DNA of 64,000 nt from Caulobacter sp. 602-1 (GCF_003931565.1 NZ_RRYI01000010.1:1-64000), one strand, 5' to 3'; counted from the stretch's first letter, positions 42,724 through 51,688 are shown. Notes: generated from the letters alone by a model not told the origin. A program made the numbers and translations.

Positions 42724-43173
42724 CTAACGCAGGACCTTCGTCGCCAGCAGGATCGACGAGGTCGTCCGCTCGATGCCCTCGATCTCGCCGATCCGGTCGA
42801 TCAGCGCGTTGAGTTCGCCGACGGTCTCGGCCTCGACCACCGCGATCAGGTCGTACTCGCCGCTGATCGCATGCAGCGCCGAAAGCTCGGGGATGGCGGC
42901 GAGGGACTCCTCGATGGTCTTGCCGTGCTTCAGCAGGGCCTTGATCATCACCTGGGCGCGGATCAGCCGCCGGTCGTAGGGGTCGCCGAGACGCACCGTG
43001 TAACCGCCGATGACTCCCTCCTCCTCCAGCCGGCTGAGGCGGGCGTAGACATTGGCGCGGGACAGTCCCAGGTCGCCGGCCAGCTTGGTCACCGGCTGAC
43101 GGGAGTCCTCCCGCAGCATGGCCAGCAGACGCCGGTCCAGGTCGCTCAGTCCCCGGTCATCCGATTTCGTCAA
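42724..43173 (-). CDS. Lrp/AsnC-family transcriptional regulator
   Basis: A 149-residue Lrp protein: LSDLDRRLLAMLREDSRQPV, LGLSRANVYARLSRLEEEGV, then a RAM domain with LSALHAISGEYDLIAVVEAE and ERTTSSILLATKVLR. It starts at TTG 43173 with a GGGGGGCAGGG purine run upstream; the open frame continues into the neighbouring gene, but only this start gives a normal N-terminus. It follows the isoaspartyl peptidase gene by 26 bases and likely regulates the cyanophycin-use genes. Confidence 0.85.
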   Translation of the reverse strand: MTKSDDRGLSDLDRRLLAMLREDSRQPVTKLAGDLGLSRANVYARLSRLEEEGVIGGYTVRLGDPYDRRLIRAQVMIKALLKHGKTIEESLAAIPELSALHAISGEYDLIAVVEAETVGELNALIDRIGEIEGIERTTSSILLATKVLR

Positions 43174-43199
43174 GCCCTGCCCCCCTGCTGGCGTTCCAA

Positions 43200-44216
43200 T
43201 CAACGCGGTGACGGCTCGTCGGCATAGATCGCCGTCCGCGGCGTGGGCGCCGCCGAGGAAATCGCGCCACGATACATGCCCAGGTCGTTCATGCCGAACG
43301 CCGCCCGTCCCTGGCCGTCGATGGCGATCAGCCCGCCGTCGCCCCCGATCTTGGTGATCGAAGCCATGGTTCCGTCCGCGGCCTGCTGTACGGTCTCGCC
43401 CTTCCAGGCGATGCGATCGCAGACCTGACGCGCGGCGGACTCCCGAATGAAGTATTCGCCCGATCCCGTGGCCGACACCGCGCAGTCTCCGTCGCGCGCA
43501 TAGGTCCCCGCGCCGATGATCGGGCTGTCGCCGATGCGCCCCCAGCGCTTGCCGGTCATGCCGCCGGTCGAGGTGGCGGCGGCCACGTGTCCGGCCTGAT
43601 CCAGGGCGACCGCGCCCACCGTGCCGAACAGGTGGGTGGGATCCAGCATGGCCTGGTGATCCTTGCGCCAGGCCAGCAGCTGCTTCCAGCGCTCCTCGGT
43701 GTAGAAGTACTCGGGCGGCGCCTGTTCCAGGCCCTTCTCCTTGGAGAACTGGTCCGCGCCCTCGCGGGCCAGCAGGACGTGTGGCGACTTCTCCATCACC
43801 GCGCGGGCCAGGCTGATGGGGTTGCGCGTGCGCGTCACGCCCGCGACCGCCCCGGCCTTCAAGGTGGCGCCGTCCATGATCGCCGCGTCCAGCTCGTTGC
43901 GCCCCTCGGCGGTGAAGACCGCGCCCTTGCCCGCGTTGAACAGGGGGTTGTCTTCCAGCACCCGTACGGCCGCCTCGACGGCGTCGAGGCTGGAGCCGCC
44001 TGCTTTCAGGACCTTGGCGCCCGCCTCGAGCGCCGCGTCCAGCCCGGCGCGGAAGGCCTTGTCCTTCTCGGGCGTCAGTTCTCCGCGCTCGAGCACGCCC
44101 GCGCCGCCGTGCACGGCCAGCGACCATTTGGGCGCGTCGTCGGCCAGCGCCGGCGTGGAAAGGGCGACGCCGAAAAGGGCGAGAACGGTGAAGCGGCGGA
44201 GAGTCTGAAGCGTCAT
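43200..44216 (-). CDS. iaaA: Isoaspartyl peptidase / plant-type L-asparaginase, exported
   Basis: A 338-residue Ntn-hydrolase precursor. Signal peptide FTVLALFGVALSTPALA, then the WSLAVHGGAGVLERGELTPE start of type-2 asparaginases. It self-cleaves before Thr199 in HLFGTVGAVALD. GGMTGKRWGRIGDSPIIGAG binds substrate. It splits beta-aspartyl dipeptides such as beta-Asp-Arg. It lies 34 bases behind an exported cyanophycinase, whose product is exactly beta-Asp-Arg, so the pair can fully degrade cyanophycin. ATG 44240 is an in-frame alternative start. Confidence 0.92.
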   Translation of the reverse strand: MTLQTLRRFTVLALFGVALSTPALADDAPKWSLAVHGGAGVLERGELTPEKDKAFRAGLDAALEAGAKVLKAGGSSLDAVEAAVRVLEDNPLFNAGKGAVFTAEGRNELDAAIMDGATLKAGAVAGVTRTRNPISLARAVMEKSPHVLLAREGADQFSKEKGLEQAPPEYFYTEERWKQLLAWRKDHQAMLDPTHLFGTVGAVALDQAGHVAAATSTGGMTGKRWGRIGDSPIIGAGTYARDGDCAVSATGSGEYFIRESAARQVCDRIAWKGETVQQAADGTMASITKIGGDGGLIAIDGQGRAAFGMNDLGMYRGAISSAAPTPRTAIYADEPSPR

Positions 44217-44250
44217 CTTGATCTCGGTGGTAACGGACATTTGGGCGGGA

Positions 44251-45261
44251 CTATCGGTCGCTGCGGACGAACGCGCCCTTGTCGACGCGCGCGGTGATGG
44301 TGAAGTCGGGCTTGGTGACAGCAAAGGTCTTGAAGTCGAGCGTGCTGTCAGGACCCAGCCCGATGATCGGGAACGACGTATAGGTCAGCGGCTGTCCGGC
44401 GATGATGGTGGCCGGCTTCTTCAGCGGACGCACGAGCCAAGCATGGCCAGGGCCGTAGTATCGGCCAACGCCCTGCCCGTCGACCAGCATGGCGCCGGCC
44501 TCGTCCACGCCCAGACCGGTGATCGTGGTGTCGTTCTCCTCCTGGATCAGGCGGCCGACGAAGGTCACCAGCCGCCCCTGGCGGTCGCGCTTGTCGAAGT
44601 GGGTGTCGGTGATGACCTTGGACAGATACGGCAGGTGCAGGAAGTCGCGCACCAGGGTGACGCTGGGCCCGGTGGGGTTCTTCAGCGCGTCCGGCGAGGT
44701 CAGGCTGATCGAGTCCAGGCAGCCGTAGACATAGCCGCCCAGCACCGCCAGGCCCGCGCTGGTGCCCCCGATCGGCTTGCCCGCCTTGACGTGGGCGTCC
44801 AGCGCCTTGTTCAGCGCCGTGCCCTTCCAGGCGCGCACGTAGTTGCTCTGGTCGCCGCCGCCGAAGAAGATGCCGTCGGCGCGCGCTATGATGGCGAGCA
44901 GCTTGGGGTCTTCGCCGGCGTCTTCATTGTGGATCACCAGGGTCTCGACCGAGACCGCGCCGCCGACGTCGTTGTAGATCTCGTCCTGCAGCTCGCGGCC
45001 GCCGCGGGCGCGCAGCACGACGATGTGGCCGCCGCCCGACTGCTTGACGAAGGTCCGGAAAGCCTCGACCGGCCAGTCGCCGCCGCCGAACAAGCCCAGC
45101 AACGGCCCCGTCTTGCCGGGCGTCGGCGCGTTCACGTCGCCGATGGCGTAGTACTCGTAGCCGGGGCCGACGGCGTCGGGACCGGCCGGCGTCGCCGCCT
45201 GCGCGGCGGCGACGCCCATGAGCATCGCGACCATGGCCATCGCGGGCGCAAATCGAACCAT
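44251..45261 (-). CDS. cphB: Cyanophycinase (peptidase S51), exported
   Basis: A 336-residue S51 peptidase. The signal peptide is at 1-22 (MAMVAMLMGVAAAQA). LLGLFGGGDWPVEAFRTFVK and GIFFGGGDQSNYVRAWKGTA are typical, and the catalytic serine is Ser168 in PIGGTSAGLAVLGG. DTHFDKRDRQGRLVTFVGRL and GVDEAGAMLV also match cyanophycinase. It cleaves multi-L-arginyl-poly-L-aspartate to beta-Asp-Arg. Export suggests it acts on cyanophycin met outside, not a storage pool. It is divergent from a TonB receptor and coupled to the isoaspartyl peptidase. Confidence 0.9.
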   Translation of the reverse strand: MVRFAPAMAMVAMLMGVAAAQAATPAGPDAVGPGYEYYAIGDVNAPTPGKTGPLLGLFGGGDWPVEAFRTFVKQSGGGHIVVLRARGGRELQDEIYNDVGGAVSVETLVIHNEDAGEDPKLLAIIARADGIFFGGGDQSNYVRAWKGTALNKALDAHVKAGKPIGGTSAGLAVLGGYVYGCLDSISLTSPDALKNPTGPSVTLVRDFLHLPYLSKVITDTHFDKRDRQGRLVTFVGRLIQEENDTTITGLGVDEAGAMLVDGQGVGRYYGPGHAWLVRPLKKPATIIAGQPLTYTSFPIIGLGPDSTLDFKTFAVTKPDFTITARVDKGAFVRSDR

Positions 45262-45411
45262 CCGGCTTCCTCCGTTCGAACCGAGCCTAGTCGCTCGGCC
45301 AGCTTTCGCGACACGCCGCGAGGCGTTTCGCCCCCAGGATCGTCATCCCGCCCACTATCGAGGCGCGACGGGCAAATTGCTGCACGCTACGAGCAATATG
45401 TCCATAAATTT

Positions 45412-45424
45412 TGACAATCTGTCA
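45412..45424. promoter_or_regulatory. Small palindrome in the divergent promoter region
   Basis: TGACA-ATC-TGTCA lies between the cyanophycinase and TonB receptor starts in an AT-rich patch that also has TTGACA and several TTT runs. It could be an operator for the local Lrp regulator. Low certainty. Confidence 0.3.
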
Positions 45425-45539
45425 TTTCCACCTTTCAATCTGGGAAAGTCGCGATCCAAATGGGCTCAATCTCGCAGCAACGCCGCGCGCGGAGCACCCA
45501 AAACAGGACCGTCGGCGTCAACAAAGAGGGGGAATACCA

Positions 45540-48353
45540 ATGAAGACTCAGCTTCTTCGCGCCAGCGCGCTGGCGGGCGCGGCCGGCCTTTTGATCGTCG
45601 GCCAGGCGATGGCCCAGACCGCGCCGGCCGCCGGCGCGAACGACGACGCCGTCGAGGCGCTGGTGGTCACGGGGTCGCGCATTCCCCGAGTCGCCACGGA
45701 AGGCCCTGCCCCGGTCACGGTCATCACCAGTGACAGCATCAAGGCCGCGGGCTTCAACAGCGTCCCCGACGTCATGCGCTCGCTGACCCAGAACGGCGGC
45801 GAGACCCAGACCCAGCAGTCGTCCAGCGGCATGGACTGGACCCCGGGCGCCCAGCAGGTCGACCTGCGCGGCCTGGGCCCCAACCACACGCTGGTGCTGG
45901 TGAACGGTCGTCGGATCGCCGACTTCCCCCTGCCCTACAACGGCAAGAGCGCCTTCACCGACACCTCGTCGATCCCGCTGGGCATGATCGACCGGATCGA
46001 AGTGCTGAGCGGCAGCGCCTCGGCGGTCTACGGCTCGGACGCCATCTCGGGCGTGGTGAACTTCAATCTGAAGAAGAAGGTCGACGGCACGACCGTCGAC
46101 GTGACCCTCGGCGGCTACGAGCACGGCGGCGGCGCCAGCCAGCGCGTCAACATCTCGAGCGGCTATTCCAAGGACAACTTCGACCTGGTGATCGGCGGCG
46201 AGTTCGTCAATCAGCGCCCGATGTGGGCCTATGACCGCAATATCCAGGACAGCACCAAGGACAGCCCCAGCAGCCGCACGGCGATCGCCCGTCGCGACTT
46301 CCTGCGGATGGATCCGTCGGAGGACGTCTATGTCGATCCGGGCGCGAACACCTGCAAGGCGCTGTCGAAGCTGAACGGCGGGTCCATCGAATATGTCAGC
46401 CGTCCCGGCTGGGGCGCCTATGACGCCGATCTCGACGACTACGGCCCCGGCTACTATTGCGGCAGCTACAGCTCGATCGGTTACGGCACGATCGTCAGCG
46501 AGCGCAAGAGCGCCAACGTCGTGGCCTCGCTGAACTACGCGCCGCGCGACACCCTCTCGTTCTTTGCCGATATCTCGGCGGGCTACAGCCGCACCCGGCA
46601 GTTCCAGGACGTCCTGAACTGGGAGTACCAGGACGCCAACGGCAGCGAGGACGGTATCTTCTACAACCAATTTACCGGCGCGCTGGATCTCTGGCACCGC
46701 AACTTCACGCCCGAGGAAATGGGTGGGCTGAACAAGGGCTTCATCAAGAACGTCTCCAAGACCTTCAGCATCACGCCGGGCGTGAAGGGGTCGCTGGGCG
46801 GCGGCTGGGACTACGAGGCCTTCTACAATTTCAGCCAGTACCGCTCGTCGATCAGCTGGCCCAAGGTGGTGACCTCGAAGGCCACGGCGCTCTTCCTGGG
46901 CTCGCAGCTGGGCGTCGACGCCGACAGCGGCTATCCGATCTTCAACGCCGACCCCGCGCGACTCTACACGCCCCTGACCACGGCCGAGTTCGAGTCGATC
47001 ACCGCGCGCACGACCTACAAGCCGGTCGCGCGTCAGCAGGGCGTGTCGTTCCAGATCAACCAGGCGGAACTGTTCCACCTGCCCGCCGGCCCCGTGGGCT
47101 TCGCCGCGGTCGCCGAGTACGGCCATCAGTCCTACAAGCTGGGCCTCGATCCGCTAGCCACGGTCAACTACTACTACGGCCTGCGCGACGCCGACGGCTC
47201 GGGCTCCCGCGACCACTGGGGCCTCGGCTACGAATTCCGCGCGCCGTTGCTGAGCAGCGTCGAGCTGTCCACCGCCGGGCGCTACGACAGCTACAAGTAC
47301 GGCGGCAACACGATCGACAAGTTCACCTATAACGGCGGCGTCGAGTGGCGGCCGGTGAAAACCCTGCTGCTGCGGGGCGCCTACGGCACCGGCTTCCGCG
47401 CCCCCGACCTGCACTATGTGTTCGCCAAGGAAGGCATCAGCCACCCCTCGGGCACCGACTACTACCGCTGCCGCACCGAGGAGCCGGACGAAGATATTGG
47501 AGACTGCAGCTATGCCGACGATGGTCTGGTCAAGGTACGCCTGGGCAACGCCAAGCTGAAGCCGGAGACCTCCAAGTCGTTCAACTACGGCGCGGTCTGG
47601 TCGCCGGTCCGCAACTTCGACATCTCGGTGGACTACTTCCGGGTTCAACTGAACAACGCCGTGCTCGACATGAGCCTGGACAGCGTCCTGCGGCAGGAAG
47701 CCGATTGCCGGATCGGCCAGACCTCGGCGGGCACCGCCATCAGCATCACCTCGCCGACCTGTGTCGACGCCCTGGCCCGCGTGAAGCGCAACCCGCTGAG
47801 CGCCGCCATCAATCCGGGCGCGATCAGCACCGTGACGATCAACCCGATCAATGTCGCCACCGAGCGGACGACCGGCATCGACGTGGCGGCCCACTATCGC
47901 TGGCCGACCGACAGCCTGGGTACGTTCGATTTCAGCATCGCCCACACCTGGGTGCACAACCACACCAGCCGCCAGTATCCGGGCGATCCCATCGAAAACC
48001 AGCTGGCCTTCGACAGCGGCTACGACATCCCGCGCACCAAGAGCAGCGCGGCGATCAACTGGCGTCTCAACGGCCTCAGCGTCGGCCTGCACGGCCAGCG
48101 CCTGGACCGGGTGCCCAACTACGCCGAGGACGGCTGGACCAAGGCGACCTACATGGTCAACGCCACCGTGCAGTACGAGATCAACGACCGTACGCGTCTG
48201 AGCCTGGCCGTCGACAACCTGCTGGACAAGGACCCGCCGCGCGATCCGACCTATTCGGGGTATCCGTACTACGACACCTCGTGGTTCTCCTCGACGGGAC
48301 GCAGCTACTACCTGCAGCTGACCCACAAGTTCGGCGGCGCCAGCGGCCTGTGA
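45540..48353 (+). CDS. TonB-dependent receptor of the cyanophycin-use locus
   Basis: A 937-residue receptor. Signal peptide (LLRASALAGAAGLLIVGQAM), then VEALVVTGSRIPRVATEGPA. The plug has LRGLGPNHTLVLVNGRRIAD and GSASAVYGSDAISGVVNF. The barrel ends YYLQLTHKFGGASGL. GAGGGGG precedes ATG 45540. It is divergent from cyanophycinase-isoaspartyl peptidase and followed 61 bases later by an M61 peptidase. The likely cargo is a cyanophycin fragment or another peptide; this is inference from neighbours. Confidence 0.92.
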   Translation: MKTQLLRASALAGAAGLLIVGQAMAQTAPAAGANDDAVEALVVTGSRIPRVATEGPAPVTVITSDSIKAAGFNSVPDVMRSLTQNGGETQTQQSSSGMDWTPGAQQVDLRGLGPNHTLVLVNGRRIADFPLPYNGKSAFTDTSSIPLGMIDRIEVLSGSASAVYGSDAISGVVNFNLKKKVDGTTVDVTLGGYEHGGGASQRVNISSGYSKDNFDLVIGGEFVNQRPMWAYDRNIQDSTKDSPSSRTAIARRDFLRMDPSEDVYVDPGANTCKALSKLNGGSIEYVSRPGWGAYDADLDDYGPGYYCGSYSSIGYGTIVSERKSANVVASLNYAPRDTLSFFADISAGYSRTRQFQDVLNWEYQDANGSEDGIFYNQFTGALDLWHRNFTPEEMGGLNKGFIKNVSKTFSITPGVKGSLGGGWDYEAFYNFSQYRSSISWPKVVTSKATALFLGSQLGVDADSGYPIFNADPARLYTPLTTAEFESITARTTYKPVARQQGVSFQINQAELFHLPAGPVGFAAVAEYGHQSYKLGLDPLATVNYYYGLRDADGSGSRDHWGLGYEFRAPLLSSVELSTAGRYDSYKYGGNTIDKFTYNGGVEWRPVKTLLLRGAYGTGFRAPDLHYVFAKEGISHPSGTDYYRCRTEEPDEDIGDCSYADDGLVKVRLGNAKLKPETSKSFNYGAVWSPVRNFDISVDYFRVQLNNAVLDMSLDSVLRQEADCRIGQTSAGTAISITSPTCVDALARVKRNPLSAAINPGAISTVTINPINVATERTTGIDVAAHYRWPTDSLGTFDFSIAHTWVHNHTSRQYPGDPIENQLAFDSGYDIPRTKSSAAINWRLNGLSVGLHGQRLDRVPNYAEDGWTKATYMVNATVQYEINDRTRLSLAVDNLLDKDPPRDPTYSGYPYYDTSWFSSTGRSYYLQLTHKFGGASGL

Positions 48354-48414
48354 CGCCAGGACCGGAGCGGTCGCAGTGCGGCCGCTCCGCGACTTCTCGC
48401 GTGGAGACGTCCGC

Positions 48415-50334
48415 ATGATGCTGAAGCTAGTATTGGCCGCGGGCCTGGCGATGTCGGCGTCATTGGCGCTGGGCGATCCCAGGCCCGCCTCGCCCTCGCC
48501 GCCTATCCCCGCGGCGCTGGCCGTGGACTATCCAGGCGTCATCGACCTGAAGGTCGACGTCAGTGATACGACGCGGAAGGTGTTCAAGGTCACCGAGACC
48601 CTTCCGGTGTCGCCTGGCCCGCTGGTGCTGTCCCTGCCCAAATGGATCCCCGGAGAGCATTCGCCCAGCGCCCAGATCGTGCTGATGAGCGGCTTTACGG
48701 TCACCGCCGACGACGGCCGGCGGCTGGCCTGGCGCCGCGATCCGGTCGAGATGACGGCCTTCCACGTGGACGTCCCGAACGGGGTCCAGTCCCTGACCCT
48801 CCGCCTGGAGCAGCCCACGGCCCAGCCCGGTGGTCCGGTGCGGATCGCGGTGACGCCGAACCTGGTCCTGTTGAAATGGACGGCCGTCGCACTCTATCCC
48901 GCCGGCTATGAGGTCGGCCGTATTCGCATCCGCCCGACCCTGACGGTCCCCGCCGGCTGGAGCCTCGCCACCGCCCTGGACGGCGCGGAGACCACCGGCG
49001 CGACGACTCGGTTCGCCGCCACCAGCTTCGAAACCCTGATGGACTCGCCCGTCTACGCCGGCCGCCACAAGGCCAGCTTCGACCTCGATCCCGGATCGCC
49101 GCGCCCGGTCCGGCTCAATGTGTTCGCCGACGCGCCCAAGGATCTGAAGGCGACCCCGGCCCAGGTCGCGATCCATCGCCGTCTCGTCCAGCAGGCCGAC
49201 AGGTTGTTCGGCGGCGCGCGCAATTTCGACCACTACGACTTTCTGCTCAGCCTGAACCCCGCAGTCGGCTATCTGGGCGCCGAACATCAGAGGTCCAGCG
49301 AGAACGGCTACAGTTCGGCGGGCTATTTCACGGCCTGGGACACGGCGTTTACCGGCCGGGACATCCTGGCCCACGAGTATGTCCACGCCTGGAACGGCAA
49401 GCACCGCCGACCGGCCGACCTGTGGACGCCGGACTACACCACGCCGATGCGCAACAGCCTGCTCTGGGTCTATGAGGGCCTGACCGAGTACTATGGCGAC
49501 ACCCTGGCGACCCGGTCGGGCCTCTATTCGCCCGAGCAGATGCGCCAGCGCCTGGCCCTGATCGCGGCCAACGCCCAGGCCACCCCGGGGCGCAGCTGGC
49601 GCAGCCTGCGGGACACGACGAACGCCTACATCATGAACTCGGCGGGGGGCACGGGCTCGACCAGCTGGCTGCGCGCGCTCGACTACTATGAGGAAGGCCA
49701 GTTACTCTGGCTGGACGTCGACACCCTGATCCGTGAGCGCACCAACGGCGCCAGGTCGCTGGACGACTTCGCCCGCGCCTTCTTCGGCGTGGACGATGGC
49801 GACATGAACATTTCGACCTATGACTTCGAGGACGTCGTGGCCGCCTTGAACACGGTCGCGCCCTACGACTGGGCCGGCTTCCTCGACACCCGCCTGGACG
49901 CCCACGATCGCGCGCCGCTCGACGGCCTTACCCGCTCGGGCTGGCGGCTGGTCTTCGAGACGCGGCCGTCCGCCTATGTCACCGCCTACGAGAAGGACGC
50001 CGAGGCCAGCCTGCTGACCTTCTCCTTGGGCGCGGAGATCGGCTGGGACGGCCAGGTCAAGGAAGCGCTCTGGGATGGCCCGCTCCACCGGGCCGGCGTC
50101 ATCGCGGGAACCCGGATCGTCAAGGTCGCGGGAAAACCCTACTCGCCCGAAGCCCTGAAGGCCGCGATCACCGCCGCCGCCAAGCCAGGCGCACCACCGA
50201 TCCTGCTGAGCGTCAAGGCCGACGACCGCGTTCGCCTAGTTCGAGTTCCCTATCACCTCGGCCTGAAGTATCCGGGCCTGAAACGCCTTACACAGACACC
50301 GGACAGATTGGGGCAAATCCTCTCACCCCGATAG
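48415..50334 (+). CDS. M61-family metallopeptidase with PDZ-like C-terminus, exported
   Basis: A 639-residue peptidase M61 (glycyl aminopeptidase family). The signal peptide is at about 1-20. A beta-rich N-terminal domain follows (LPKWIPGEHSPSAQIVLMSG). The zinc motif HEYVHAWNGK has ligands His320 and His324, and WVYEGLTEYYGD supplies the downstream glutamate. A PDZ-like domain follows (about 520-600, GPLHRAGVIAGTRIVKVAG). GGAG 9 bases before ATG 48415 sets the start. It follows the TonB receptor and could trim peptides before import. Confidence 0.9.
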   Translation: MMLKLVLAAGLAMSASLALGDPRPASPSPPIPAALAVDYPGVIDLKVDVSDTTRKVFKVTETLPVSPGPLVLSLPKWIPGEHSPSAQIVLMSGFTVTADDGRRLAWRRDPVEMTAFHVDVPNGVQSLTLRLEQPTAQPGGPVRIAVTPNLVLLKWTAVALYPAGYEVGRIRIRPTLTVPAGWSLATALDGAETTGATTRFAATSFETLMDSPVYAGRHKASFDLDPGSPRPVRLNVFADAPKDLKATPAQVAIHRRLVQQADRLFGGARNFDHYDFLLSLNPAVGYLGAEHQRSSENGYSSAGYFTAWDTAFTGRDILAHEYVHAWNGKHRRPADLWTPDYTTPMRNSLLWVYEGLTEYYGDTLATRSGLYSPEQMRQRLALIAANAQATPGRSWRSLRDTTNAYIMNSAGGTGSTSWLRALDYYEEGQLLWLDVDTLIRERTNGARSLDDFARAFFGVDDGDMNISTYDFEDVVAALNTVAPYDWAGFLDTRLDAHDRAPLDGLTRSGWRLVFETRPSAYVTAYEKDAEASLLTFSLGAEIGWDGQVKEALWDGPLHRAGVIAGTRIVKVAGKPYSPEALKAAITAAAKPGAPPILLSVKADDRVRLVRVPYHLGLKYPGLKRLTQTPDRLGQILSPR

Positions 50335-50413
50335 ACGGGCCTTTCAGCCGCCCGCATCGCCGAACACGTCCGACGCGGCCAGCAGACCGCCGAGGGTCAG
50401 CGCGGCTCGCAAG

Positions 50414-50476
50414 GCGGATTCAACCGGTCGTCGCAACCTCCTCGATCAGGGTGTTGCGACGACCGGTTGAATCCGC
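50414..50476. repeat. 63-bp element with perfect 24-bp inverted repeats
   Basis: The arm 50414-50437 (GCGGATTCAACCGGTCG...) is exactly inverted at 50453-50476, with only 15 bases between them. The right arm abuts a fragment of an IS3-type transposase within two bases. CGCGGCTCGCAA just left of it resembles the codons that precede the fragment in intact transposases, so this looks like a tiny palindromic insertion or solo IS ends inside older IS debris. Confidence 0.7.
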
Positions 50477-50477
50477 T

Positions 50478-50774
50478 CAATACGTCAGTATCAAGTACGC
50501 CGAGCGGCTGGCCGAGGCCGGGATCGGGCCGTCCGGCGGCAGCGTCGGCGACAGCTATGACAACGCCTTGGCCGGGATCATCAACGACCTCAAGGCGGAG
50601 GTCATCCACCGGCGCGGCCCTTGGCGCTCCTAAGAGGCCGTCGAGTACGCCACGCTCGAATGGGTTGACTGGTGCAACAGCCGCCGGCTCCTCGAGCCCA
50701 TCGGCAACATCCCGCCCGCCGAAGCGGAGGCCGCCGACGATGCCGCGCTCACGCTCTCCGCTATGGCGGCGTGA
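50478..50774 (+). pseudogene. IS3-family transposase OrfB, C-terminal remnant
   Basis: The translation QYVSIKYAERLAEAGIGPSG, SVGDSYDNALAGIINDLKAE, VIHRRGPWRS, stop, EAVEYATLEWVDWCNSRRLL, EPIGNIPPAEAEA matches the DDE-catalytic C-terminal third of IS3-family transposases. An in-frame TAA interrupts it near 50631, and the upstream two thirds are gone. It is a dead relic just before a tRNA gene, a usual landing area for mobile DNA. Confidence 0.85.
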
Positions 50775-50881
50775 CTCCAGCCATCAGGCCTCCGTCAAAA
50801 CCGGGGCGCTTCACTCCGGCGGCGCCACGCGAAAGGCTCGACGCCCCGCGGCCGGCCGACTATAGCTCGCGTTGGTTTTAA

Positions 50882-51179
50882 GCGGGCGTGGCGGAACTGG
50901 TAGACGCAACGGACTTAAGCCAAGGATTGAGTGCGCTTGGGGAAACCCAGGACGTAGAACCGCTCAAATTCGGGGAACCCTGTGAAATGGCGATCCCGAG
51001 CCAAGCCCCTTGGGGGAAGGTGTAGAGACTAGACGGGCGGCGCCTAAACCTCGGTCGAGGCATGGCGAAGGGATAGTCCAGACCACGAACGCGGCCTCGC
51101 CGCGGCGGCGAAAGTCGAAGTGGTATGAAAATCCGTCAGCCGAAAGGCTATGCCGGTTCGATCCCGGCCGCCCGCACCA
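50882..51179 (+). tRNA. tRNA-Leu(UAA) interrupted by a group I intron
   Basis: The 5' exon 50882-50916 and 3' exon 51128-51179 join to an 87-base tRNA with encoded CCA. Acceptor GCGGGCG pairs with CGCCCGC. Anticodon stem ACGGA pairs with TCCGT around the loop CTTAAAA, whose centre is TAA. A variable arm CAGCCGAAAGGCT and a T arm CCGGTTCGATCCCGG are present. The break is after T34, inside the anticodon. The gene needs splicing to work. Confidence 0.93.
50917..51127 (+). ncRNA. Group I self-splicing intron in tRNA-Leu(UAA), 211 nt
   Basis: The intron follows a T in the 5' exon and ends in G (51127), as group I introns do. Inside are ATTGAG ... CTCAAATTCGGGGAA (P3/P4 area), GGCGATCCCGAGCCAAGCC (P5/P6), GTGTAGAGACTAGACGGG near 51020-51037 (P7/P3'), and GATAGTCC at 51072-51079 (P7'). 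These blocks and the insertion point match the cyanobacterial/plastid tRNA-Leu(UAA) intron. No homing endonuclease frame is present. Confidence 0.9.
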
Positions 51180-51688
51180 AATCCTATGATCCCCCAATCT
51201 CGCAGCAGCTTGAAGCGTTCAAGTGATCAACATTGCCTCAAGGCGCATCGCGACATACGTTCGCCCCCCTCTCGTCACCCCACCGACGAGCACCTAGCCG
51301 GCGGCGTTCAGTGAGTGCTGCCGGCCCTCTCCCTGCTTTCGCGACCGTGAAACAGGCTCCAATGCCACGGCGATAACGATGTAGGGCCTATGCCCGCGCT
51401 GAACCGCATTTGACAGTTGCGAGCGCCTGGAGGCTCCTGTATCGAACGCCCTCCCCCGCCGACGTGATTTGCGTCGTCGACCCGGATGGCCCGGTGGCGG
51501 AGTGGTGACGCAGCGGAGACGGAGTCCGGGCACTTGCCGGACAGACCGCAAGCCTTTCAAATACTTAGCGTTTTCCCCAAAAATTCAACCCCCATTTTGA
51601 CCCACCCTTGCCGTCTGGCTGTGTGGCGATCACGCTGGACAGGTCTGGACGGATCGCGCTGATTTAGCGCTATCGCGCCGGCCGGCCT
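51180..51688. other. Gene-poor stretch at the element's left junction
   Basis: About 510 bases between tRNA-Leu and the XRE gene. The first 250 show no gene. The rest holds the left copy of the tRNA-Cys repeat (51433-51517), then a decayed tRNA-like tail and an A/T-rich run (ATACTTAGCGTTTTCCCC), after which the mobile element's own DNA begins. Confidence 0.6.
51433..51517 (+). repeat. Left 85-bp direct repeat (attL) with truncated tRNA-Cys
   Basis: Identical to 63278-63362 apart from G51507 (T in the right copy). It includes the tRNA-Cys leader and 5' portion (51488-51517, GGCCCGGTGGCGGAGTGGT onward). After 51517 the sequence no longer matches a working tRNA: the GCA anticodon is absent and the acceptor does not pair. 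Confidence 0.8.

Noticed and set aside
48354..48414. Hairpin CGGAGCGG/CCGCTCCG after the TonB receptor gene
   Set aside because: No T-run follows and the next gene starts at once; more likely an intra-operon structure than a terminator.
50341..50412. Minus-strand tail reading RAALTLGGLLAASDVFGDAGG before the mini-insert
   Set aside because: Could be the end of a lost gene, but only about 30 codons without a start or family match remain.
50964..51197. 77-codon minus frame through the tRNA-Leu intron
   Set aside because: Falls in a structured group I intron and tRNA; not a homing endonuclease and not coding-like.
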